Translations under genes and position numbers: made by a program
Assembly (NCBI RefSeq): GCF_033115175.1
Contig: NC_084850.1
Span: 108,545,939-108,609,938 of the forward strand
Reading direction: 5' to 3'
Origin: Lepus europaeus
Lineage: Eukaryota; Chordata; Mammalia; Lagomorpha; Leporidae
DNA: 64,000 nt
Notes under the pieces: generated by a model
Databases searched by the model: none
What the model was told of the DNA's origin: nothing
What the model saw: the letters and a program-made list of their open reading frames with translations, nothing else
Part shown: piece by piece, positions 12,675 through 24,600 of the stretch
Numbering within the stretch: position 1 is the stretch's first letter
Layout: each line of letters starts with the position of its first letter

Positions 12675-15600
12675 ACTATCCACTCTGCCTGTCCAAAAAA
12701 AAAAAAAAAAAAAAAAAAGAAATAACATATTAAATTTGCTTAACCTGATCTATCAGATTCTTTCTGCTTATCACTTCAGTTAGAAGTCTTACATTCCCAA
12801 ACTCTAATGTTAATCCGAGAGCGGTGGGGAGACCTTGTGCAGGTGGAAAGGTACCATGCTGGAAAGTGCCTCTCTCTCTCAGTTTGGAAGTAAGTAATAC
12901 TGATTCTATTATGTTCATGCTATGACTCTAAATACTTTCTCTCTTTTTCTCTCATATATCTGATTTAATACATACCAGAACCAAGTGGGACATCTGTAAC
13001 GGCCACCTCTCTTCGAACATGGCATGCTTTGAATACAAGTACATTTATCTGTTTGTTCCAAGGCTTCCTATTAGAAAGTTTGAGAGATTAGTTTACTCTG
13101 GGCTCATACCAAATTGCTGAAAGACCATTAGGTTAGAGTGTTGGGTATCATTTTTTAAACACTTTTCACAGTTGTCTATTTTGAATCATCCTCTTAATAA
13201 TCCTCGATTCCTCTGCTGGACGTTTGCTTCATTCCCATTTTCTGTAAAGGAGTCAGGTGAAGAGGTACCACCTAGGCCACAAGTTTTATTTTGGGGTTCT
13301 TTAGTGTGTGGATATATTTTATTTTTAAATTGTATATGTGTTTTTTTAGTGCAATAAGTCAAATATTGTATTGGGTTACAAAATAGCTGTCTTCCTAATA
13401 TTAACTTAATCCTTCCGTAAACATTGAGGGCCTGTCGTGTTCCATGCTCTGAGTAAGTTACACAATAGGTTATTTTACTCCAAAAGCAATTACTTGTTAA
13501 TATTTCTTTTTTTCTCTTTAGTCAGCAAGTTCTTGGGAGAAAAACAGGGATAGCATCTGTTCACAAAGTTACAATTAAAATTGATGAGAATGATGTCTCC
13601 AAGCCTTTACAGATTTTTCATGATCCGCCTTTGCCGGGATCTGATTCCAAATTAGCAGAAAGAGCCATGAAGGTAAAAGATTTTAGTACATTTTAATATT
13701 TGTTTGATTAAATGAATATAATATTCCATTTATGTTTTTAGCACAGATTCTTTAAAATACCTAATTGTTCCTAAAACTTTTTATGAGATTTAAGTGAATA
13801 TTTTATTTATTTGAAAGGCAGAGTTAGAGAGAGGGAGAGTCAGAAAGAGAGAGAGATCTTCCACCCTCTGGTTTACTCTCCAAATAGTTGCAATGATGGA
13901 GCTGGGCCAGAACACAGCCAGGAGTCAGGAGCTACTTCCAGGTCTCCCACATGCGAGCAGGGGCCCAAGCACTTGGACCATCTTCTGCTACTGTTTCTAG
14001 GCTCTTAGCAGGGAGCTGGATCAGAAGTGAAACAGCTGGGACTTATACCTGCACCAATATGGGCAGTTTTACCCGCTATGCCATAATGCTGACCCCTAAG
14101 TGGATATTAACATTTGAAACTTTTATATAATTTTTAAGGTGCTCTCTTAAATTTTATAGTTTAGATTAGATTACCACTTTATTTTTAAGGTCTTGAATTT
14201 GAGCACTGTGGTAACTGACATACATTGTCTTGATCTATACTCATCAAAATGTTAACTATAGTTTTTAAGCTACCAATGCCATATAAGTTAATTTTTAACT
14301 ATAAATTTGCTTTCTCATTCTAGTTAATATTTAAGCAGCATAATTCTAAAAAGAAATACCTTGAAGTGCAATAACCTCTCAGGCTTTTGAAGAGTTTGAA
14401 GTTGCACATGATTCTTCTTTCTTGTTTATGCAGATTGACCATTTATCAATAGAAAAACTCCTGATTGACAGTGTCCATGCAAGAGCCCATCAGAAGCTCC
14501 AGGAACTGAAGGCCATTCTTAGAGGCTTCAATGCCAATGAAAACTGTACGTTTTTCTAAACTGATCTTTCTGTTTTTGTTTTGTTTCAACTGGTATCCAT
14601 ATTTATTTTTATGAAAGGTCTTCATAAGTTTTTTCCCCAATATACTATTTTTGTTGTGGGGAGTGCATTTTAACTTGTAGTCTACCAAACTTCTCTTAAT
14701 TTTCCCTTATTTTCTTATTTAGCTTGATCTCATTTTTGAAATGGAAGCTATTTGAAAATTTTAGTGTGAATCATTATGGATTTGTGGATTTTTTTGGATT
14801 GCCTTCTGTTTTTTAATTAACATTTAATGTGGGAGACAGTTCCCATCTGCTGGTTCACACCCCAGATGTTGACAACAGCTGGAGCTGGGTGGAGGCTGAA
14901 ACTGGGAGCTGCGAGTGCAGTCCAGGTCTCCCATGTGAGTGGCAGGAACCCAGTTACTTGAGCCATCACTGCTGCCTCCCAGGCTCTGCATCAGCAGTAA
15001 ATTGGAGTCGGGAGCTAAAGCCAGCAGCCAAACTCAGGTACTCTGATGTGAGATGGGGTGTCTTAAACTAGGGTCTTAACTGCTAGACTAAATACTCCCA
15101 AATCATGTCTTTTAATTTTTCTTCTAGTGATAGATTGTGTTGCAAATGTTTATTGTATTTATATACATACACATTCTATAATATGCCTCTTTGAACAAAG
15201 CAAAATTTCTCTCTTGTCTTCTATAAAAATTCTTTTGAATTGTTAATACGTTAATAGGATTCAAAGTAAGAAATGCAGATATAAACACATAGTGAAAAGT
15301 CTTCCATTTAATTACCTAGTGAGTATACTGAGAGTTTTGGGGGATACTCAGTCACTTAGAAAATAAACCCTTTCATTCTATGGCATATAATTTGCCAACA
15401 TTATAATGAATGTATTTATTATCCCTGCCCCAGTTGGTTTTGGTCTTGATTACCTTGTACACAGAGTGCACAGTCTTTAGTTCAGGTAGTGTAGCCTTTT
15501 CAGGTAGGAAGTCATAACAGTGCTAGTAGCAAAGACATTGCCTGTTTCATCACTGAACCCAGCGTAATCCAATACACTTGACAAAAGCAACTCCTTAGAC

Positions 15601-18600
15601 ATGTACTAGTTACCCTGGATTAAAACTAATTTGACAAAGCAGATAGAAACACTGCCTGAAGAAAAGAATGTCCGAAAAATAAATTTGTTTCTAGAATATT
15701 CACTCAAATAAGTTCTGGTATTCTAGTACATAGTTGGGTTACTGCATATTTCTTTTTTTTTTTTTTTTTTTTTGTAAGATTGTTTATTATTTGAAAGGCA
15801 GAATTACAGAGAGACAGAGGCAGACAGAGAGAGAGGTCTTCCATCTGCTGGTTCATTCCCCAATTGGCTGCAATGGCCGGAGCTGGGCCTATCCGAAGCC
15901 AGGAGCCAGGAGTTGCTTCTAGGTCTCCCACACAAGTGCAGGGGCCCAGGGACTTGGGCCATCTTCTGCTTTCCCAGGCCATAGCGGAGAACTGGATTGG
16001 AAGTGGAACAGCCGGGACTCGAACCGGTGCCCATATGGGATGCCAGCACTGCAGGCAGTGGCTTTACCCACTATGCCACAGTGCCAACCTGGGTTACTGA
16101 ATATTTCAAAAGAGCTGGAAGAGAGGCTTTTGAATGTTCTCATCACAAAGAAATTATACATATTTAAGGTGATGGATATGCTGATTCCATGATTGGATCA
16201 TTGCCTAATGTATTTACATGTATTGAAACATGAATCCTATAACATATGTAATTAAGTGTCAATCAAAAGAAAAAGGACACATAATCATTCAAGGAAAATG
16301 AAAAAATAGCTGAAAAGGGGGATCTAAGACAAGCCAAGGTGTTAGATTATGTTTTTAGTCTGATTTAGAAGAAAGCTTAATTTAACAAAAATGTTAATAT
16401 GAGACTTAAAAAGTAAGTGTGCTAGAAATCTGGTGAATGTATTGGTTTAATCTGTGTTGAGGGGGCTTGTTCACTATCCTCATCAGGACTTGACATTAGA
16501 TTTGTCCATGTTTAGCAATTAAATTATAGGGGCTGGTGCAGTAGGTTAATCCTCCGCTCATGGCGCTGGTATCCCATAGGGGCGCCGGGTCTAGTCCAGG
16601 CTGCTCCTCTTCCAATCCAGCTCTCTGCTATGGACTGGGAAAGCAGTAGAAGATGGTTCAAGTCCTTGGGCCCCTGCACCTGCGTGGGAGACCCAGGGGA
16701 AGCTCTGGGCTTTGGATTGGCTCAGTTCCAGCCGTTGTGGCCATTTGGGGAGTGAACCAGCAGCTGGAAGACCTTTATCTGTCTCTCCCTCTGTCTGTAA
16801 CTCTACCTCTCAAATACATAAATAAAATCCTTAAAAAATGAATCTTAATTTTAAACTTCAATGGAAACCCCCTCCATTTTAATTTCTTGAGCAAAAATGT
16901 TAAATATAGACCTAAAAATGGTGACTGGAAAAGAAAATTGAAACTCATTTGGGTTAGAAAGGACACTAAACATCCCTTCCTTGGTTCTTAACAGCTTTAC
17001 TGAGATATAATTTACATATGTCTAACTCATTCAGTAGGTTGCATATGGTAAAAATTCCCATAATCTGACTTCAGGGCATTTCAGTCATCCCTGAAAGAAA
17101 CCCCGTATGTGTTACCTGTCACTGACTATTCCCCCTTCTCCCCAGCTCCTGGAAATCAACCAGTTTTTGTGTCTGTAGATTTACCTATTCAGACATTTCA
17201 TACATACAATGAAGCATATGTGTGACCTTTTGTATATTGAATTTCAAAGTAATGTTTTTGAAGTTCCTCCATGTCATACCAGGTTTCAGTGTTTCATTTT
17301 TATTGTCAGTTAATCCATTGTATGGATAGACTTATGTTTTATCTATTCATCATTGGTGGACGTTGTGATTGTTTCCATTTTTTTGTCTGGTGAATAGTGC
17401 CACTGTGAACATTCATGTCCAAGGTTTTATATGGACAAATGTTTTCATTTCTGTTGTCTGTATATTTGTATCTGGGACTGTAATGGTTGGGTCATGTGGT
17501 GACTCTAATTTTTTGACATAGTTGACACCGTGTTACGATCCCACCAGCAGTGTATGAGAATTCATTTTCCCTATAGCCTCACCAGCTGTCTTTGTAGGTG
17601 AGAGGTGCTGTCTCATTGTGGTTTTGAGTTGCATGTCCCTAATGGTTGTTAAGCATCTTCTCATGTATTTTCACTGGGGAAACGTTATTCAGTTCCTTTG
17701 CCCTTCTTATACTTGTTATTTATCTTTTTATTATTGATTTTGTAAGACTTCGCTGTGTATTTTGAACATAAGCCCCTTTTCATATATAATTGTAAGAATT
17801 TTCTCCAAATATCTGGGTTGTTTTTCACTTTATGGTATAGTTTGTAGTACAGTTTTTTTTTTTTTCCATTTTAATGGTGTTGTTTACTTTTTCTTTTCTT
17901 GCTTGTACATTTGGTGTCAATACCTAGGAATCCATTTTCCAAAGTCATGAAGATGTATCCTGTGTTTCCTTCTAGGAATTTTATATTTAGCTCTTAAGTT
18001 TAGAACTTTGATTCTTATTGAGTTAATGTTAGTGTTTTGTACAAGGTAGGATCCAGTTGCGTTCTTTTCTCTAAGGATATGAAGTTGTCAGATTACCATT
18101 TGTTGAAGTCTGCTTTTCCTTGTTTTTTTTTTTTATTTTATTTTATTTTTTTTTGACAGGCAGAGTGGACAGTGAGAGAGAGACAGAGAGAAAGGTCTTC
18201 CTTTTGCCATTGGTTCACCCTCCAATGGCCGCCGCGGTAGTGCGCTGCGGCCGGCGCACCGTGCTGTTCCGATGGCAGGAGCCAGGTGCTTATCCTGGTC
18301 TCCCATGGGGTGCAGAGCCCAAGCACTTGGGCCATCCTCCACTGCACTCCCTGGCCACAGCAGAGAGCTGGCCTGGAAGAGGGGCAACCGGGACAGGATC
18401 GGTGCCCCGACCGGGACTAGAACCCCGTGCTGTTCCGATGGCAGGAGCCAGGTGCTTATCCTGGTCTCCCATGGGGTGCAGAGCCCAAGCACTTGGGCCA
18501 TCCTCCACTGCACTCCCTGGCCACAGCAGAGAGCTGGCCTGGAAGAGGGGCAACCGGGACAGGATCGGTGCCCCGACCGGGACTAGAACCCCGTGCTGTT

Positions 18601-21600
18601 CCGATGGCAGGAGCCAGGTGCTTATCCTGGTCTCCCATGGGGTGCAGAGCCCAAGCACTTGGGCCATCCTCCACTGCACTCCCTGGCCACAGCAGAGAGC
18701 TGGCCTGGAAGAGGGGCAACCGGGACAGGATCGGTGCCCCGACCGGGACTAGAACCCGGTGTGCCAGCGCCGCAAGGTGGAGGATTAGCCTGTTGAGCCA
18801 CGGCGCCGGCCATGCTTTTCCTTGTTTAATCATCTTGTTACCTTTGTTGGAGTTCCCCCTTTGTTCTTCAAGAAGACTTTAAGGATTTTACAATCTTAAT
18901 TTTAAAAGTTTTTCTTATTTCTAGTTTTTCAAAATAGTAAAAGTCTAAAATTTTATTTGTTGGGATTCCAGAAAATACAGCTTTATATTCTTTTGATAGG
19001 CTCTGGTTTACTTTAGTATCTTTTGTAAACAAGACTTAGTTTAAAAAGTCAGTATGATTGCCAAGGTCTATTTAAATTACCTAGAAAAATAGACTGTAAG
19101 CATGTGTTTGCACAGGAATTGTTGTGTATACTGTTCATCGTAGTTCTGGAGATTCCCTGTTAGCAGTTTTTAGAGCTGTCACTGCATGGGTAGCCAGAAG
19201 ATCTCAGTCCACTTGTGCACTCTTGACCAAGTCATTTCCGCTCTCTAGGCCCCATTCTATGATTGGAGGCTACTTAGTCCAGCTCTTCTTAGCTCTCTAC
19301 TGGAAGTATGTAATAGCAGTGGTTTTCAAGCTTTAGGCGTTTTTAGAGTCCTGGGTGTTAAAGTGCCTTGGGGACTGTGATTTGCAGGCAAAAGAGGAGT
19401 TTGCACGTGGGGTGAGTCCCCCTAGTCCTGCTTTAATTAGGTCAGTTTTGGAAATGAGGACTGCTAGAGGAAAGGGTCTGCTCGCCCTTCGTTGTAAGGC
19501 ATAGCCTAGCTCTTGGTTTTTAAATTCCTAGTGATGAGTTTATACTTTTCACCTAATCTTGCTTGCTCCCTTTTGTTATGGGAAAGCCCGCTTTAGTAAG
19601 CTCCTTTATGGAATATGGACTGTAGGCTGTTCTTAGAATCCCTCCACTGCAGTCACCCTTAATCAGTGGCTTTTCTTCCAATTCTTGACTAGAGTAGCCC
19701 GAGGAAATGATTAATTCAGAGGGTGGAGCATCGAGAGAGGGTTAGGGGAATGCAGACTGGCATTTGGGATAGCCCTGGTGACAATGTGTAGTTTCCTGGG
19801 GATGGAAGGGGCTCTGGGGAGAGGAAGCAGAATTTTGGAGAGAAGTTCAGAAAAGGCACTGAAGGTAACTGGAGATATGTCCCAGTCTGTAGTGTTGCCT
19901 GACTCTTGGTAGCCAGGGTATGTTCCCTTGCATTGTACTCTACCTGTCAGTGCTGAAATCAGGGTGCCACCATCAGTTTGGAAGGTGTGAGTTACGCACA
20001 GCCATTCTCAGTTAGGTTTGGTTGCTTCTCTTCAGTCTTTACATATTATATTATTGTCTGTTGGTCTTGTCCTCAGTAAACGATAGGGGAGAAATATAAG
20101 AAGAGATATAGTTAGTTTATCTTCCTACTGCAGGGGAGAGGTAGTAGGCAGGCCTTGCATCTTCTTGCACTGCCTTTAATTCCTACATCTTTATTTTCCC
20201 ATTCTGGTTACTTAAAACCTGTTGCCCTTTAATACGGGGAGCTTCATGTATTTTGTTTTTTGTAAAGAAAAATGTGGACATTGGTGTTCATAAAGTACGT
20301 TCATAACCATACATCACAGTGTTTTCTATGTTTTGGACTGTGTTTTCTATCCGTTTCTTTGATAGTCTGTCCTTTTCAAGACTACTCCATTGTGATCATT
20401 GGACTGAAATTAGAATTGTTATCCCAATTCCCAGAACTAGTTTATTTACTCCATTGCTACACTTGAAATGGTTTTACTCTAAAGAATATGTTATAATATG
20501 TTACATTAGGCATTATAATATAGAATGTTTTTAAAATTAACAATGCTGCTTTAAATCTATAATCACTTTTTATTATTTATTATATTTTCATGGCAAGTTC
20601 AACAAAGCATACTGTTTTGACCTAATTTGCCACATTGTTCCAAATGACAAAATACTATGAAAGGAATTCTTGAGTTGCTTGTGCCCCCCCCCCCTTTTTT
20701 TCAGGTGAAAGTTCTGCTGGATCTGCATGCTAAACATTTGAATGTAAATATGTATTAGATAACTTAATGTGTCTCCTGCAGTCTTTTACTTAATCTTTTG
20801 ATAATTTGTGTAGACAGTACAAATGGCAACTATCCCTTTGAATTGTAAATTCATAATAAGTTTTGATTTATTTCTTTGATTCATAAAGGAATACAGATAA
20901 GTGCATTAATTGAACACTGTGCTTTTTAAAGTGCCCTCACGATCTTGTCATTTCTTCCTCTTAATAACCTGTGGTGAGAAGTGGAAGAGGTTTTTATCCT
21001 TGCTTGACAAAGTTGCCTGTTGAAAGGCTTGCATCTCCATTCTCCTCCCTGCCTGCCTTTCTTCTGTACTGTAGCTTTAGAGGAACTTGGTACAAGAATA
21101 TCGAGTGTCAGTGGATTCTTTTTACAACCTTTCAATCTGGTCCACACTCTGGGCCTTCAGTGCTTTTCTCATTTACTGGATTTTGTTTTCCCAACCTGTG
21201 AGGTTAAGGGCAAAGTTATTTGGGCCTGGTGAAAATACTGTGAAGCGCTAGATCAAGGGTATTGTTAGCTTTCGGGATTTGTGTTTGGCTTATTGCCTAT
21301 ATTCTTACTCTGTCTATGACTTGGAGATGAAGTGTGTAAATGACTTAATTGTTTTCCCTATGCGGTCAGTAATAGAACACCTGGATCCTGATTGCTAGAA
21401 AACACTCTTCAGGCCATAGATGACATTTATTATTATTTTACCAGCAGTTTTCCTCTTGATATTTTTCAAGTAAGGCCAAAAAGAGGATTCTTAAAAATTA
21501 ACTTTTTACCAACAACTCAGTGAAAGTAAAACTAGAACTCAGCTCACTGATGAGGGTGACTTTACTAGCTACTTTAACCCTTTTTAAAGAATGTTGGATT

Positions 21601-24600
21601 TTTGGGGGGGCCTATAATATTTGAGATGGATGTGTTTGTTTGAATATGATACAATAGTATCATATAGTGTCATTCCAGATTTTGCAATCATGTTTTTCTT
21701 CTTGCATTTAGAATCTCTCCATAGCTGGTTTGTTTTTACTGAGAAATACATTTTTTGGGAAAACATTCAGAAAGAAAAATAATTTTTAATTCTTAACTGT
21801 TCAGCTTCCATAGAATCGGCACTTCCAGCACTTGTTGTTCCCATCTTGGAGCCTTGTGGTAATTCGGAGTGTCTACACATTTTTGTAGATTTGCATTCTG
21901 GAATGTTCCAATTGATGCTTTATGGACTTGGTAAGTTAATAAATGGTACAGTGACAGTATTAGAAAAAAATACTTTTAACAAAAGCATTTTGCCATTAGG
22001 TGTTGGAAGGGGTGATATGCACAGTATTTGAAGTAGGTGTGGAAGGAATAAATGGCTGATACGTGTTCTTTGGGGCCTTGTTTTAACTCTACTTTGGATT
22101 TTCTTGTATTTGAAGATCAGCTTCCCAATATAAAGTGCATTTGTGCTGCTTCTCTTATATAAAAGTACTGTTGATGGCTGGTGTTTTTAAATTATTGATT
22201 CAGTAGCTCAGTTTCTATTTTATCACTATTGGGTGGGTAACAGCAAAATCACCACAAGGGTTTCTACTGTCATTTATGGCTGAAGAACATATTTATGACA
22301 GTATAAATATCTAAGATGACTTAGTGTACCCAGTCTTAGAGGATAGGATTTTTTTTTTCTGGCTTATATATTGTAGAAATTAAAGATTGATTTCTAGCTC
22401 ATTCTGTTACTGAGTTGGTATTCTGAGATGATGAAATATTAGGAACTTAGTGTTTTTGCAATATTGCTGGAATAGTACTCTTGAATATATTAGTACAATT
22501 CCCATTTGAAGTTAATATTAAGCAAGATAGATTGATGAAAATAAGGATTTTCTGGCTGTATTGTGTGGCTGTGAAGGTAGTTTTTAAAAATTTATTTATT
22601 TGAAAGGCAGTGTGATAGAGAGATTTTCCATCTACTGGTTCACTCCCCAAATGTCCTAAACAGCCAGGTCTGGGCTGGGCCAGGAGCCAGGAATTTCATC
22701 TGGGTCTCCCACATAGGTGGCAGAAACTCCAGTTTTTGGGCTACCATCTGCTGCTTTCCTAGGAGCATTATCAGGAAGCTGGATCGGAAGTGGAGGTACC
22801 AGCACTTGAACTGGCACTCCAGTATGGGATGTGGGTGGCCTGAGCAGCGGCTTAACTCACTGCATCACAATGCCAACTCCTAAAGATTTTTGTACAAGCT
22901 GGTCATGAACAACTGGACTCATTACATCACATTTATGATGGCTAAATGACAGATGACATACTTATGAAATCTTTTAACTATGATCCAAACCAACAAGGCA
23001 ATTGTTTATTCTTTAAACTATTTGCTTTAACTGTTTTTCCTGTTTATTGACATAGTGCATACTCAAAAATGACCTAAACACAAAAATAAGAGAAACAGCA
23101 GTATATATACATATACATATTCATTCATTCATTCTTTTGGGGCTATATGGCAGCTCAGATTCCAGTAACAAAATACAGTAGACTAGATGGCTTACCCAAC
23201 AGTTTTATTTTTTTTCACAGTTTACAGAGCGTAAAAATTCATGATCATGGTGCCATCATGATTGGTTTCTTGAGGCAACTCTGCTTGGCTTTTAGAAAGC
23301 TGCCTTCTTGCTGTATCTTCACTGGGAGAAAGAGTGCGTGAGTTCTCTGGGATCCTTTCTTAGAGGCACTAACCTCTTCATGAGAGCCTCACCCTCATGA
23401 CCTGCTCTAACCCTTATCATCTCCCCAAGGCCCCTTCACCAAATACCATCACATTAATTGGGGGAGCACGCTGACACAATTCATTCCCAGAGAAGTGTTC
23501 TTTTAAATTTTTTTATTTTCTGATCTTCTGATTTTTTTTATACTTTTCTCATTACTTAAAATCATTTTTTATCTTCTACTTTTGCTCAGTATTTTATTTA
23601 TTGGCCTTTATTAGTGTCATTAAAAGTTCTGAGTTGCCATTTAGCAAGCTGACTTCAGCCAACAGCTTTTATAATTTTTAAGATTCTGAATTTAGTGTAC
23701 TCTGAGGTTTAAATACTTATACTGCCTGGGAAAGTAGCAGAGGATGACCAAAGTGCTTACACCCCTGCCATCCATGTGGGAGACCCAGCCCATTTTGGGG
23801 AGTGAACCAGTAGATGGAAGATCTCTGTCTCTCTCTCATCCTGTCTCTCAGTAACTTTGCCTTTCAAATAAACAAATAAATCTTTTAAAAAATACTAATT
23901 ACTGGACCACAAGTCTGGGGACATAAACTCTAAAGAATTGATGTATTTGTTAGTTGTTCCTGCCAATGTACACTTGGTATTAATTAATTGTCAGTAAGTC
24001 TCCCTAAATGTTAAAGAGGGAAATTAAAGTAGGTAGATTTATAGCTATTGATGTATTTAGTTTGGTTTTCTCTAAAACTAAAACAATTTTCTGCCTAACG
24101 TAATAAGTTTCATTTAAGTTTTGGGTTACCTAGATAAAGACTTTGTCATGTAAGCAATCAATGAAGTGCTTTATTCTGTAGACCAGGCCACCCTGGATGA
24201 CATGGAGAAGTCTGTGAATGATGATATGAAAAGGATCATTCCTTGGATTCAGCAACTTAAGTAAGCTTATTTATTTAACTAAGGCTAAAATGGAAGCTTA
24301 TTTTGACAAGATGTATTGTCTTCCTCATCATTACTCTTGATTAGTCACTGTCCTTAAGGTTTGTGACATGAAACTGGAACACCTTTTGGTACCTTAGAGT
24401 CTCAGTTCTCTTGGAAGAAATCCAAGATGCTAGGCAGAGCCTGGTGTCAAATTCCCCTCTAGAGCAAATATAGATATGAAGGACATGACATTCAACTCAC
24501 ATTCTTTGTCGTATTTTTCTCCTGTGTAAGCATATTACAGGTGACTTACATGATGAATTTTATTGTGGCAAGTGTTCTCTGTAATGGAGTCTTACTTGTT

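Larger units (their letters stand above)
14546..21804 (+). other. MED14 intron 10 (7.3 kb, largest in the window)
   Basis: Holds four SINEs, an old antisense L1 (16984-18860) and a MIR. The stretches 15102-15735, 16108-16528 and 18861-21804 are otherwise unique AT-rich sequence in which I recognise no gene. A C10 run followed by T-run lies near 20684-20701. Confidence 0.85.
21931..24181 (+). other. MED14 intron 11
   Basis: Contains one full SINE, one truncated SINE and an ancient unassigned repeat (23140-23490). The remainder, including 21931-22579, is unique AT-rich sequence. Confidence 0.85.

Noticed and set aside
18120..18752. Open frame of 210 codons on + strand with repeating sequence
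   Set aside because: It runs through the triplicated SINE. The repeating protein pattern is just the 166-bp DNA repeat, and similar frames occur in the other young SINE copies.
18261..18757. CRISPR-like direct repeat array
   Set aside because: The units are contiguous with no spacers and are internal SINE sequence in a mammalian intron.
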